DNA of 64,000 bases from the NCBI GenBank assembly GCA_023662725.1, contig JAMPIL010000002.1:118523-182522 (forward strand), in the 5' to 3' direction. Each line of letters starts with the position of its first letter. Within the stretch, counting starts at the first letter, position 1. The notes below the pieces were generated by a model that saw only the letters and a program-made list of their open reading frames with translations, was not told where the DNA came from and searched no databases. This document shows, one piece after another, positions 1 through 8,781 of this stretch. The DNA comes from Ruminococcus flavefaciens (GTDB taxonomy: Bacteria; Bacillota; Clostridia; Oscillospirales; Ruminococcaceae). A program made the translations under genes and the position numbers.

Positions 1-2
1 AC

Positions 3-905
3 ACTGCTCTGCCGGATTATATGTTTACTCCTGACAAGTTGGAATTCCATAAGGATGCAAATATGCTTAAAGGCGGACTTGTTTATGCCGATTATATTAC
101 AACTGTTTCCGAAACATATGCCGAAGAAATAAAGTATCCGTTCTACGGTGAGCAGCTTGATGGACTTCTTCGTGCACGTTCTGCTTCTTTAAGAGGAATT
201 GTAAACGGAATTGACTATAATGTATTCAATCCTGCAAACGATAAGCAGATTTTTGCGGAATTCAACTCCAAAAATTTCAAGGAGAAGAAGGCTGTCAACA
301 AGGAAAAACTCCAGCAGCAGCTTGGTCTGCCTGTTGACAGGAATAAGTATATGATCGCAATTATCTCACGTCTTACCGACCAGAAGGGTCTTGATCTGGT
401 AAATTACGCTATAGAGCAGATATGCGATGAGTTCACACAATTTGTCGTTATAGGCACAGGCGATCCGAGATATGAGAATATGTTTAAGCATTATCAGTGG
501 AAGTATCCTGAAAGAGTTTCTGCAAATATTCTTTATTCTGATGATCTTGCACACAAGCTTTACGCTGCTGCGGATGCAATGCTTATGCCGTCGCTGTTTG
601 AGCCATGCGGTCTGACACAGCTTATTTCGCTCCGTTACGGAACAGTTCCGATAGTTCGTGAAACAGGCGGTCTTAAGGATACGGTTCAGCCTTATAATGA
701 ATTTGACGGAACAGGTACGGGATTTTCGTTTGCAAATTATAATGCGGATGAAATGCTCGGCGTTATCAATTATTCAAAACATATTTATTATAATCATCGT
801 GACCAGTGGGATAAAATGGTGCAGCGTGGAATGGAGACTGATTTCTCGTGGAACAGTTCTGCAAGACAGTATGAAGGTATGTACAACTGGATGATAAACT
901 GGTAA
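3..905 (+). CDS. glgA: Glycogen synthase, C-terminal part (5' end outside window)
   Basis: GT5 glycogen synthase, which adds glucose from ADP-glucose to alpha-1,4-glucan in the cytoplasm. The frame is open from the first bases of the window, so the gene is truncated by the window edge; about 300 of the usual 470-480 residues are present. Visible hallmarks are the linker GIDYNVFNP, the start of the C-terminal Rossmann domain (ISRLTDQKGLDL), and the nucleotide-sugar site FEPCGLTQLISLRYGTVPIV followed by RETGGLKDTV. It ends in WMINW and is followed at 950 by a HAD phosphatase on the same strand, a common neighbour in carbohydrate storage loci. Family assignment is secure; the start cannot be seen. 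Confidence 0.95.
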   Translation, partial: TALPDYMFTPDKLEFHKDANMLKGGLVYADYITTVSETYAEEIKYPFYGEQLDGLLRARSASLRGIVNGIDYNVFNPANDKQIFAEFNSKNFKEKKAVNKEKLQQQLGLPVDRNKYMIAIISRLTDQKGLDLVNYAIEQICDEFTQFVVIGTGDPRYENMFKHYQWKYPERVSANILYSDDLAHKLYAAADAMLMPSLFEPCGLTQLISLRYGTVPIVRETGGLKDTVQPYNEFDGTGTGFSFANYNADEMLGVINYSKHIYYNHRDQWDKMVQRGMETDFSWNSSARQYEGMYNWMINW

Positions 906-949
906 TAAGTTCCTTGTGAGCGTATGGATAACACAAAAACAGAATCGAG

Positions 950-1627
950 ATGACTTCAACAATGAACAGTAAAAAAATAAAAGGCGCAATATTTGATATG
1001 GATGGAGTGATTCTCGATACGGAAAAACTCTATCTGCGGTTTTGGATGCAGGCTGCGGCTGATTTTGGATATAATATGACCGAACAGCATGTTTTCGGAA
1101 TAAGAAGCCTTGCGAGAAAATTTGCGGTTGAAAAACTGAAAGGCATTTTCGGAGAGGAATTTCCGTATTATGATATTCATGCCCGTAGAGTTGAGCTTAT
1201 GGACGCTTTTATAAAAGAAAATGGATTTGAGACGAAAAAAGGCGTATTTGAACTTCTTGATTTTCTCCGTGAAAACGGTATAAAAATAGCCGTAGCGACT
1301 GCCACGGCTCGTGAAAGGACGAATTCTTATTTGAATTCGATTGGAGCGTCTGAATATTTTGATGCGATAGTATGCGGAGATATGGTCGAAAATGGTAAGC
1401 CGGCGCCGGATATTTATCTTAAAGCAGCGTCGGAGCTTCAGCTTCTTCCGTCCGAATGCGCCGCTTTTGAGGATTCTCCCAACGGCATTAAATCTGCATA
1501 CAGCGCTGGTTGTTATACTATTATGATTCCCGATCTTACTCGGCCTACTGATGAAGATGCTCCTCTTCTCAGCGGAGTTTATGAAAGTCTTGATAAGGCT
1601 GTTGGATTTTTTAAGGGGAGGTGCTGA
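950..1627 (+). CDS. HAD-superfamily phosphatase / beta-phosphoglucomutase-like
   Basis: HAD hydrolase of the beta-phosphoglucomutase-like subfamily, 225 residues. Motif I is DMDGVILDT (nucleophile and acid/base Asp near residues 16 and 18), the cap domain follows, motif II is in the AVATAT segment, motif III Lys is in GKPAPD, and motif IV is FEDSPNGIKSA. Such proteins dephosphorylate sugar phosphates or isomerise glucose-1-phosphate; the exact substrate is not readable. It follows glgA by 45 nt, suggesting co-transcription and a role in sugar phosphate or storage metabolism (inference). Two starts are possible, 950 or the ATG at 962 (MNSKKIKG); the Shine-Dalgarno is weak for both. A 226-residue antisense frame over the same stretch is judged a shadow. 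Confidence 0.88.
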   Translation: MTSTMNSKKIKGAIFDMDGVILDTEKLYLRFWMQAAADFGYNMTEQHVFGIRSLARKFAVEKLKGIFGEEFPYYDIHARRVELMDAFIKENGFETKKGVFELLDFLRENGIKIAVATATARERTNSYLNSIGASEYFDAIVCGDMVENGKPAPDIYLKAASELQLLPSECAAFEDSPNGIKSAYSAGCYTIMIPDLTRPTDEDAPLLSGVYESLDKAVGFFKGRC

Positions 1628-1629
1628 GT

Positions 1630-1878
1630 ATGCCAAGCGTTTCAGAAGTTTTCGAGATTCCTAAGTTTTATTATTTCGACAGTGGAAACGATTACTCCGG
1701 AAGCAAGAACGATTTCTCATATAAGATCGTAACCGGGGAGAAGCTGAAAGCAATGGTATGGCACGGCAGATTATGCTCAATGAAAGCCAAGATCGAACAC
1801 GAACAGGAATTTGAACGAAGCGAAGACGGATTTGCTTCAATGATAAAATGGCTTGAGGAAATGTATTCCAAAGGCTGA
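1630..1878 (+). CDS. Small conserved protein of unknown function
   Basis: An 82-residue cytoplasmic protein (MPSVSEVFEIPKFYYFDSGN...) with no signal peptide or membrane segment. I do not recognise a named family. The ATG at 1630 is preferred over the upstream GTG at 1621 because GGAGG lies 8 nt before it. That Shine-Dalgarno sits inside the last codons of the HAD gene, so the two are probably translationally coupled. The protein is acidic and ends in a predicted helix (ASMIKWLEEMYSKG). It is the last gene before a strong convergent terminator. Confidence 0.7.
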   Translation: MPSVSEVFEIPKFYYFDSGNDYSGSKNDFSYKIVTGEKLKAMVWHGRLCSMKAKIEHEQEFERSEDGFASMIKWLEEMYSKG

Positions 1879-1890
1879 TAACACATAAAA

Positions 1891-1925
1891 AGAGCTGTTG
1901 TACTTTCGTACAGCAGCTCTTATTT
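1891..1925. terminator. Bidirectional Rho-independent terminator
   Basis: A hairpin with arms AGAGCTGTTGTAC (1891-1903) and GTACAGCAGCTCT (1908-1920) and a 4-nt loop. It is preceded by an A run and followed by TATTTTT. It lies between the converging ends of the glgA-side genes and the pseudokinase gene and can serve both. Confidence 0.9.
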
Positions 1926-1969
1926 TTATTAATTTGCAAGTTTCGTGTACACGAAATAAGTTTTGATTC

Positions 1970-3970
1970 TTACCATTCGCCGTATTCGGGTGGAATATAT
2001 GGATCTGTTGGCTGAGTCTCTGTTACCGGAGGATCGGTCGGAGGCGGATTTGTCTGAATTGGTGGTTGTGTAGTAGGCTCAACATATGAAGTGGTCGGCT
2101 CTGGTTCAGTAGTTGTAGTTACTGAGTTTGGATCAGTAGTAGGCGGCTGAGTTTGAATCGGTGCGTCCTCAGATACATAGTAAACCGTAAGTTTTTTGCC
2201 TTCCTTATTGCTGAAGAAAGTTCCCGGACTTACAACGTTTCCGTCAACCTGAAGTTCAATAATTGAGTTAGGTTCGCCTGAATATGCGGTCGAAGCAATG
2301 AACTGATAGTTGAAGTCAGAAATGCCTGCGGCCTCAAGACGATTTTTGTACTGTGAAACATTACATCCGCTAAAATCAGGGATAATAGCTGATTCTTTGC
2401 CTTTGCTTACTTTAACCTTGATTACGCTTCCGTTTGCGATCATAGTTCCGGCTTCTGTTTCCTGTTCAAAAATCATATCACTATCGTAATTATCATTATA
2501 CTCATAGGTTGGATCAAGAATGAAATAATCCTGATATTTTTCCTTTGTATGTTCAAAGAATTTACCTACCAGATTAGGAACTTCGGTGTCTTTATCTTCT
2601 GATGCATCATCAGAAGTTGGTTCAGTCGTTCCCGAAACAACATTATCGGTAACGGATGTATTTTTACTTTTTCCGCCTGATGTATTATCATTATTGCCGC
2701 CGCCAAGAATATTGAATATAACGACAGCAATTATCAGAAGTATTGCAAAAAGAAGAATACCAATAATTATCGGGATTTTTATCCTGTCAACGGTATTTAC
2801 TTTTTCATAACGGTAATCGTCATAATTTGTCGGCGGGGGATTGTTATATATTGGATTCGGCATCGGCTGCTGATAGATGTTCGGATTATTCGGAATGTTA
2901 TAGTTTCCGTAATTGCCGTTTTGAACATTTTCCTGAACCGGATTAGCGGTCGGCGCTGTCGGTGGAGGAGTTACAACAGGAGTAGAAGCAGTATTTCTGA
3001 TATTTGCAGGCTGTTCAAAAAGTCTTGTAACAAGCTCTGTGATAGTCTGGATACGGTCTCTGCCGCTAAGATTCATACCGTCCATAATAACTCTTGAAAT
3101 ATGCTGCGGAATCTGTGAATTGAGCATAGAAGGCTCGTGCAGATCATCGTGCTTGAGACGATTGAGCGAATCGTCCGGCATACAACCTGTAAGCGCACGG
3201 TAAATAAGAGCACATATTCCGTAAACATCCGTCCACGAACCCTGACGGCTGCTGCTGCTGGCAGAATACTGTTCCGGAGCAGCATAACCTTTAAACAGCT
3301 CGTATTCAAGACCGGCATCCGCAGTTCTTACTGCTGAAATACAGAAGCTTGAAAGTCTGAGTTCGCCCTTTGATGTGATGTAAACCGTATCAGGACTGAT
3401 AGCACGATGAATAATACCGGCATTATGAAGTCTGCCGATAGTAGTAAACAGCGGCGGAAAAAGCTTTGAAACTTGTTCCCAGCTAAGTTCGCCGGCATTA
3501 TCTTTAAGAAAATCGAGCATTTTAACTCCGTCGATATATTCAAAAACGGTATAGGTCGTATTATTTTCCGCAAACATATCAAGAACGGGATTAATATTTG
3601 AATCGTTTCTCAGTCTTGCAAGAGATTTATTCAGCTCGGTATACTCAGCCATGAAAGCTTTGTATTTTGCAAGATCGTTGTAATTTACGTTGATAGTTGC
3701 TTTGTTTTTTACACGGGAACAGAGATTAATAGGCATATATTCTCTTAAAAGCACTTTACATCCGGTTGAAGTATCATGACCGGCATATGTAGCGCCTTCA
3801 CCATTGTATTCAAGTAGAATACCGACAAGATATCTGTCGTGGAGTATTGTACCTGGGGTTATATACATGGGATTATGCGGCGTAGTGTTATCGTAACCGC
3901 AATTCGGACAGATATGAAGATCAGGATCGAATTTTTCCATGCATCTATAACAGAATATGTGTTCTCCCAA
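1970..3970 (-). CDS. Zinc-ribbon/PASTA transmembrane pseudokinase
   Basis: A 666-residue Ser/Thr-kinase-like membrane protein. Order of parts: zinc ribbon (Cys7, Cys10, Cys21, Cys24), kinase fold about 45-320, Pro/Asn-rich linker, one membrane segment about 398-420, two PASTA repeats about 463-524 and 527-598 (outside), and a Thr/Pro-rich tail. The kinase fold keeps the APE motif (231-233) and the DVYG motif (248-251) but has lost catalysis: the HRD motif is HRA (Ala190), the following K and N are Ser192 and Thr195, DFG is SFC (208-210), and the VAIK lysine is Arg76. It is therefore very likely a pseudokinase that senses muropeptides or scaffolds at the envelope (inference). The start is TTG with a strong AAGGAGG 7 nt upstream. 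Confidence 0.9.
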   Translation of the reverse strand: MGEHIFCYRCMEKFDPDLHICPNCGYDNTTPHNPMYITPGTILHDRYLVGILLEYNGEGATYAGHDTSTGCKVLLREYMPINLCSRVKNKATINVNYNDLAKYKAFMAEYTELNKSLARLRNDSNINPVLDMFAENNTTYTVFEYIDGVKMLDFLKDNAGELSWEQVSKLFPPLFTTIGRLHNAGIIHRAISPDTVYITSKGELRLSSFCISAVRTADAGLEYELFKGYAAPEQYSASSSSRQGSWTDVYGICALIYRALTGCMPDDSLNRLKHDDLHEPSMLNSQIPQHISRVIMDGMNLSGRDRIQTITELVTRLFEQPANIRNTASTPVVTPPPTAPTANPVQENVQNGNYGNYNIPNNPNIYQQPMPNPIYNNPPPTNYDDYRYEKVNTVDRIKIPIIIGILLFAILLIIAVVIFNILGGGNNDNTSGGKSKNTSVTDNVVSGTTEPTSDDASEDKDTEVPNLVGKFFEHTKEKYQDYFILDPTYEYNDNYDSDMIFEQETEAGTMIANGSVIKVKVSKGKESAIIPDFSGCNVSQYKNRLEAAGISDFNYQFIASTAYSGEPNSIIELQVDGNVVSPGTFFSNKEGKKLTVYYVSEDAPIQTQPPTTDPNSVTTTTEPEPTTSYVEPTTQPPIQTNPPPTDPPVTETQPTDPYIPPEYGEW

Positions 3971-4307
3971 AACAGCTCCTCCTTTTTATTATAATCAACG
4001 CTTTTGTTAATAGCGAGGATATTTATTTGATGAATCAATAAAAAGCCATCGTATTAATTGTAACAGCATTTGAGCAAAATGTCAACCGTTTAGGCTCTCT
4101 TATTACAGAATCGTCGGAATTTTGTATTTTTTCTGTAATAATTTCAAGCCATTTTCTTGCAGATTGTAACATATTGCTCTGAAAAATCAAAAGACTTGTG
4201 TGACATACAACGGTATACCTGCGTCTTTTAAAAGGCTTTAATTGGTGATGACGTATCTTATGTAATGGACTGCTGCGAAGAACAGCGGCAGTCTTTTATG
4301 AAGGTTC
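3971..4307. other. 337-bp intergenic gap
   Basis: Upstream region of the pseudokinase gene. It holds that gene's Shine-Dalgarno and a TATAAT-like hexamer on the minus strand close to it, but no convincing -35. A GC-rich hairpin (GACTGCTG...CAGCGGCAGTC, about 4269-4296) followed by TTTT reads as a terminator only on the plus strand, where no gene ends. No ORF with a ribosome-binding site was found. Confidence 0.4.
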
Positions 4308-5945
4308 TCAGCTATAGTTTTTGGCAAGACGAAAATCGACTGATTCCGAAAACGGATCGAAGAAGATTTCTTCATTGTCCTTATTTGCAACGAGGTACGA
4401 GTTTTTATAAAAAAGTGGAATAAAGCCGAAACTGCTTATAATATCTTGTTCGGCAGATCGGTAGGTTTCAACAAGCTCTGCAACAGTCCGGCATTTCATT
4501 ATTTTCTCCGTATATGAAAAATCTTTTCCGAGGCTTTCTTTCAGAAACTCTTTTTTCTCGAACTGTTCGATAATAGACAGACCGCTGTTCATGTCTCCTT
4601 TAAGAGGATAAAGCGCAATACTGAAATCTCCTTCGGCGATACGGCGGTTGAACTCTTCGGCAGTGACATCCTCAATGCCGATATAAATTCCGAGAGTTTC
4701 CTGCCAGCTTTGAGACAGAATATGAAGATCTCCGGAATTAACAGTTTCTGCGTTGACGAGAATTTTTATTGACTCGACCGAGCCGATATTAAGTTCCTGT
4801 TTTGCGGTTTCAAAATATTTTTTTGCCTCTTCGAGGTTATAAGAGCTGAACTGTGAGTCGGAAGCAAGTTCACGGTAGCTTCTTCCGGCAAGACTTACGG
4901 CAGGAGGAATTATTCCTGAAGCGATTGAAATATCGCTTCCTATACGGCCTTCTAAATCGTTTCTATCGATTGAAAGAGCGAGCGCTCTGCGGAGATTCTG
5001 ATTGGCAAAATATCTGTCATCGGGATTGAATATAAGTCCGAGAGTCGTTGCTTTTGAGCTTGTAACCGAGTATTTTTTAGAGCTGTAAGAGCTGTTCATA
5101 GTCGTGAAGCAGTCGATTTCTTCATTCTTAAAAAGCTGTTTAATATCGCTGTCTGATTTCTGAATTGTGAAGCTCAGGTAGCCCGGAGAGATCTGATACT
5201 GTTCGTTTATATTTTTGTCATTTCTCCTCATATAGAGGATGTTGTGGACTCCGTACGGATCATAGAACCATTGACGGACATAGAAAGCTCCGTTGGACAT
5301 AACAGAATCTTCATCAAGACCGTATCTGCCTTTGGTTGAATAGAAAAACTCCTTATTGCACGGATATGCTGCCGAAGAAGTAAGCATACCGAGAAATTCA
5401 GCCGATGGATAATCGAGAGTTATCTCTAAAGTATATTCATCAAGGGCGGTAACTCCTGCGGATTCCGGCGAAGCTTCTTTTTTAATGATAGAGCCTGCAT
5501 TTTTTATGCAGGAGAAATCAGAAGCGTATGGCGACTGCATCTGCGGATCGAGTATTCTTTGAAAAGCGAAAACGTAGTCGTCAGCGACAACGGGAAAACA
5601 TTCGTCATCGTCAATATAATCGTTTTCGTTGCTGTCGAAAAACCAGTAATTATCCTGACGAAGTTTGAATGTATAAACCAGATTGTCGGGAGAAACGGTA
5701 TAGCTTTCGGCATTGCAGCAGGATATTTTTCCCGATTGATCCATAGAAACAAGACCGCTATAAAGATTTTTTATAACGGTGTTTGAAGAAGGATCATTTG
5801 CAAACTGAGGGTCAAGGCTTTGAGGATTGCCGCATAGCGGCACATCATACATATGGTTCAAACCATCGCCTCTGTCGTCTTTTCCGCAGGAAGAAAGCGG
5901 AAGGGCGAGCATTGAGGCACATAAAAAAATTGCTGTCTTTTTCAC
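4308..5945 (-). CDS. Family 5 extracellular solute-binding lipoprotein (peptide/nickel ABC type)
   Basis: A 545-residue OppA/DppA-type substrate-binding protein. It has an N-terminal lipoprotein signal with lipobox LSSC (Cys20), then the typical SBP_bac_5 start (NPQSLDPQFANDPSSNTVIKN) and the segment VADDYVFAFQRILDPQ. Length is normal for the family. These proteins capture oligopeptides outside the membrane and pass them to an ABC permease. No permease or ATPase lies nearby, so it is an orphan that probably shares a transporter encoded elsewhere. It follows the M15-like gene on the same strand, with a terminator-like hairpin in the 83-nt gap. Confidence 0.88.
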   Translation of the reverse strand: MKKTAIFLCASMLALPLSSCGKDDRGDGLNHMYDVPLCGNPQSLDPQFANDPSSNTVIKNLYSGLVSMDQSGKISCCNAESYTVSPDNLVYTFKLRQDNYWFFDSNENDYIDDDECFPVVADDYVFAFQRILDPQMQSPYASDFSCIKNAGSIIKKEASPESAGVTALDEYTLEITLDYPSAEFLGMLTSSAAYPCNKEFFYSTKGRYGLDEDSVMSNGAFYVRQWFYDPYGVHNILYMRRNDKNINEQYQISPGYLSFTIQKSDSDIKQLFKNEEIDCFTTMNSSYSSKKYSVTSSKATTLGLIFNPDDRYFANQNLRRALALSIDRNDLEGRIGSDISIASGIIPPAVSLAGRSYRELASDSQFSSYNLEEAKKYFETAKQELNIGSVESIKILVNAETVNSGDLHILSQSWQETLGIYIGIEDVTAEEFNRRIAEGDFSIALYPLKGDMNSGLSIIEQFEKKEFLKESLGKDFSYTEKIMKCRTVAELVETYRSAEQDIISSFGFIPLFYKNSYLVANKDNEEIFFDPFSESVDFRLAKNYS

Positions 5946-5990
5946 ATTTATTCTCCAGTTATATTCTGCGAACCCGTAAAAATGGTTCTA

Positions 5991-6023
5991 ATAAAATGTG
6001 TTCCTCGAAAGAAGAACACATTT
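5991..6023 (-). terminator. Terminator-like hairpin between the M15-like gene and the binding-protein gene
   Basis: A perfect 10-bp stem AAATGTGTTC/GAACACATTT (5994-6003 and 6014-6023) with a 10-nt loop. On the minus strand it is followed by TTTTAT. It probably ends or attenuates transcription between the two minus-strand genes. Confidence 0.6.
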
Positions 6024-6028
6024 ATATA

Positions 6029-7093
6029 TTAATGTATTAAGTTCATTTCTACCGTAACGATAAATCCATCGACATTGTTACCGGAAACGGTATAGCTTTT
6101 GTCTGTAGGAACAGGAACATCGGTATCTCCGCTTGTGTTTGCAGGAACGAAGTAAACGTTGTAAATCTTTTCGTCGGTCTTTATTTCAAGAGGAGCAGTA
6201 TTATTATATTCCTTGATCTTTGCAATATACTCTTCAAGGCAGAGATTATTTTCTTTTATGTAAGTTGCATGAGGAACTCCAACATAGCGGTAAGTCTGAG
6301 TTCTCGCCTGTATTCCTGTTGAATTTTCTTTTCCTTCCGGGAAACGGACAATAAATCCATATTCAGCGGAATGTTCGTCAATAAAGGCATAGACATCAAT
6401 AGGAGAATAGTATCCGGCGCTTGAACCGTCTTCCGGGAAGATACCCATATCAAAGGAACGTGCGGTATGGTAATCGGAAAAACCTCCCATAAACGGTGAA
6501 TCTCCGCTGTAGTAGCGGTTGTTTTGTTCCTCAAGAGTACGATAACCTTCAATGATATTGATGTTTTTATTTGAAGTTTCTTTATAGAAAGCCTCCATAA
6601 GAGAGTTAAGATGGTCTATAACATTTGAATCAAGCTTTATTATCCAGTCTTTATACTGATAGTGATCGGTATTGATATGATCGTAAAGAGTAAGAGGGTC
6701 GATATCCTGTTCCGGGAATTTATATTCGTGATCGGAATTTACGAGGATAAGATCTCCGCGGTTTACGTCTTCAGCGGGATGAACTTCTGAAGAAAATGAT
6801 GAAACAGTAGTTGATTCGTTTGTAGAGGATGAAAGTATAGAACTTGTCTGATCGCTTGTAGTGAGGTTATCAATAATAGTCGGGTTGTCTGTTGAAGCTT
6901 CCGTAGACGTCTGGGAAGATTTACTCTCATCGGACTTTTTTTTGCTTCCTGAAATACTTTTGATACATGATGTAAGAACTACTATAATAACCGCAAGAAC
7001 AAGAACTGCTGCAACGATTCTGTCGTATCTTACTTTATATTTTTTAGAGGAAACGTTCCTGTGTTTTTCCCTTCGTTTGTTTCCGTTATTCAT
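6029..7093 (-). CDS. Degenerate M15/VanY-type D,D-carboxypeptidase, membrane anchored
   Basis: A 354-residue protein with an N-terminal basic stretch, one membrane anchor about 25-43, a Ser/Thr-rich linker, then a VanY-like M15 domain about 120-295 and a small beta-rich tail. M15 enzymes trim the terminal D-Ala of peptidoglycan using a zinc held by His, Asp and His. Here the first two ligands are present in the YHTARSFDM stretch (His209, Asp215). In the region that is normally EPWHFRYVG the sequence reads RTQTYRYVG: the catalytic Glu is Arg264 and the third zinc ligand His is Thr267. The fold is intact but hydrolysis is doubtful. The start at 7093 is chosen for its AAAGGAGAGA Shine-Dalgarno; an upstream in-frame start at 7135 lacks one. 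Confidence 0.85.
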   Translation of the reverse strand: MNNGNKRREKHRNVSSKKYKVRYDRIVAAVLVLAVIIVVLTSCIKSISGSKKKSDESKSSQTSTEASTDNPTIIDNLTTSDQTSSILSSSTNESTTVSSFSSEVHPAEDVNRGDLILVNSDHEYKFPEQDIDPLTLYDHINTDHYQYKDWIIKLDSNVIDHLNSLMEAFYKETSNKNINIIEGYRTLEEQNNRYYSGDSPFMGGFSDYHTARSFDMGIFPEDGSSAGYYSPIDVYAFIDEHSAEYGFIVRFPEGKENSTGIQARTQTYRYVGVPHATYIKENNLCLEEYIAKIKEYNNTAPLEIKTDEKIYNVYFVPANTSGDTDVPVPTDKSYTVSGNNVDGFIVTVEMNLIH

Positions 7094-7143
7094 GATATAA
7101 AAATCTCTCCTTTTAAGTGAGCCAAAAATTAACATAAAATTTC

Positions 7144-7195
7144 GGCAATATTGCCAATTGACATATATTATATCATAAATCAGATCAAATGTAAA
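7144..7195 (-). promoter_or_regulatory. Promoter of the M15-like gene with a palindromic operator candidate
   Basis: Minus strand: -35 TTTACA (7190-7195), 17-bp spacer, -10 TATAAT (7167-7172). A perfect 12-bp palindrome GGCAATATTGCC (7144-7155) falls a few bases past the expected transcription start, where a repressor could bind. The rest of the 340-bp gap up to tspO shows no gene. Confidence 0.6.
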
Positions 7196-7433
7196 GAGCT
7201 TATTTGTAATTTTCTGTAAAATTTCAACTTAGAGGATAAAATAATTATATTTGATGTTGTCATGCTTGTAAAAATTCGCATTTTTACTATACAATCCGCT
7301 AAACACAGTAAATTACAGAAGAATCATTATTGAATTTGATGATAGACATAACAAAAACGCTTCCGGAATAAAATAATTTAGGAATCACTGGAACTGATTA
7401 GTGTATCCGTATTATTTTTCGGAGGTTTTACAT

Positions 7434-7925
7434 ATGAATAATCGCAAAAAAATCAGCATTATCGATTTGCTGATATACATTGTTTCAGCCGAGCTTGTAG
7501 GAGCAGTTTCTTCGCTTATTACAGGGAGTTTTACAGATTTTTATTCAATATATGAGAAACCGCCTCTTCTTCCTCCGGCTTGGGTTTTCCCCATAGTCTG
7601 GGCGATATTGTATGCTGCAATGGGAACAGCGGCATATCTTGTCAGCTCATCGGACAATGAAAGCGGTTATAAGAGAAAATCTCTTGCACTGTACTGGATT
7701 CAGCTTGCACTGAATTTTTCATGGAGCATAATATTCTTTCGTTTTGAAGCGTTTTGGCTTGCGGCAGTTGTTATCCTTATCCTGCTTGCGTTGATTATTG
7801 TCATGATGAAATACTTTTACAAAGTAAGTCCGATTGCTGGAAAAATAATAATTCCATATGCAATATGGGTAGCATTGGCTTCATATCTTAATATTGCCTC
7901 GGCTATAATAAACGGAGTTATATAA
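7434..7925 (+). CDS. tspO: TspO/MBR family membrane protein
   Basis: A five-helix integral membrane protein of 163 residues, normal for the TspO/translocator family. It carries the signature PPLLPPAWVFPIVWAILYAA with the conserved Trp-Pro pattern, and the LNFSWSIIFF segment of helix 3. TspO proteins bind porphyrins, lipids or other hydrophobic ligands; the physiological ligand here is unknown. The ATG at 7434 is preferred over the GTG at 7401 because GGAGG lies 9 nt upstream. It has no obvious operon partners. Confidence 0.93.
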   Translation: MNNRKKISIIDLLIYIVSAELVGAVSSLITGSFTDFYSIYEKPPLLPPAWVFPIVWAILYAAMGTAAYLVSSSDNESGYKRKSLALYWIQLALNFSWSIIFFRFEAFWLAAVVILILLALIIVMMKYFYKVSPIAGKIIIPYAIWVALASYLNIASAIINGVI

Positions 7926-8113
7926 TCTGAAATGTTAATTGATTAAATCATGTATTGCTGTTTTGCTTATAATTACATAAGACTTTTAATTGGCTTATAT
8001 ATTGTGAGAATTGTATATTTAAACGCATTTTAGGCAGTTTTACAACTCCTTCGGCTAAAATTAATCATAAAACGTTTGTAGCTGCAAGACTGGAAAAGAA
8101 TTATTTTTAATGA

Positions 8114-8119
8114 TATAAT
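8114..8119 (+). promoter_or_regulatory. Promoter of the DUF4352-like lipoprotein gene
   Basis: -10 TATAAT at 8114-8119 with TGGAAA at 8091-8096 as -35 (17-bp spacer). The upstream gap after tspO holds nothing else recognisable. Confidence 0.55.
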
Positions 8120-8149
8120 AATATTATTAAAAAATAATGGAGGGTTTTT

Positions 8150-8728
8150 ATGAAAAAAACATCTAAAATTCTGGTCAGATCAATAATTGCCGTTACAGCC
8201 GCTGCAAGTATGTTTACTATTACAGGATGCGGTTCAGAAGAATCAAAAGCAAAAATAGGAGATATCGGTTCTTCATCCAATGATTCCGATAAATCAAAAG
8301 AAATTGCTTATGCGGGTATAGGACAGTACATAGAGGGAGATAACTGGAAAATCTCTTTGTTGGATGCCAAAACTTACAGCAGTATTTCCGAAAGTGGCGG
8401 ATTTTATACTGATAAACCGGATGCAGGCAAAGAATTTCTTGTTCTCTTTTTGGAAGCGGAAAATATTTCGGACGAAGACGATTATTTTAATCCGCTTTAT
8501 TTTAAGGCATATGCCGATGATTCCAGTGTTAAAAATACAGTAATAATGAACGATGTTGACGGATATGACTCTGTTTCCGGAGACGTCGCTTCGGGAAAGA
8601 AGATTAAAGGATATGCAGTCTGGGAAGTTAATACAGGCTGGAGTGATTTTGAAGTTTCATATGACGATGACGTCTGGTCTAATAAAACAACCGCTTGCTT
8701 TAAGATTTCTTCCGGCGATATAAAATAA
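8150..8728 (+). CDS. Lipoprotein with DUF4352-like beta-sandwich domain
   Basis: A 192-residue secreted lipoprotein. The signal peptide ends in lipobox ITGC (Cys27), followed by a Ser/Lys-rich spacer and a domain about 55-190 resembling DUF4352: an early GDNWKISLLDA strand, the central pattern GKEFLVLFLEAENISDEDD, and the late SGKKIKGYAVWEV strand. Such domains are immunoglobulin-like surface modules with no known enzymatic role. GGAGGG precedes the ATG by 5-6 nt. The gene is monocistronic, ending in a strong terminator. Confidence 0.8.
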   Translation: MKKTSKILVRSIIAVTAAASMFTITGCGSEESKAKIGDIGSSSNDSDKSKEIAYAGIGQYIEGDNWKISLLDAKTYSSISESGGFYTDKPDAGKEFLVLFLEAENISDEDDYFNPLYFKAYADDSSVKNTVIMNDVDGYDSVSGDVASGKKIKGYAVWEVNTGWSDFEVSYDDDVWSNKTTACFKISSGDIK

Positions 8729-8746
8729 GAAGTTCAAAATAAAAAG

Positions 8747-8781
8747 CTGAACGCAGAAATTAATCTGTGTTCAGTTTTTTT
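8747..8781. terminator. Rho-independent terminator shared by convergent genes
   Basis: Stem CTGAACGCAGA (8747-8757) with TCTGTGTTCAG (8764-8774), followed by seven T. The 3' arm lies inside the end of the convergent araC-type gene, and an A-rich 5' flank makes it usable on the minus strand too. Confidence 0.9.

Noticed and set aside
956-1636. 226-codon open frame antisense to the HAD gene
   Set aside because: It exactly shadows a gene with clear HAD motifs, has no ribosome-binding site and its translation looks like no protein family.
4269-4296. Hairpin followed by TTTT downstream of the binding-protein gene, as its terminator
   Set aside because: The T run is on the plus-strand side, while the gene is on the minus strand; no plus-strand gene ends there.
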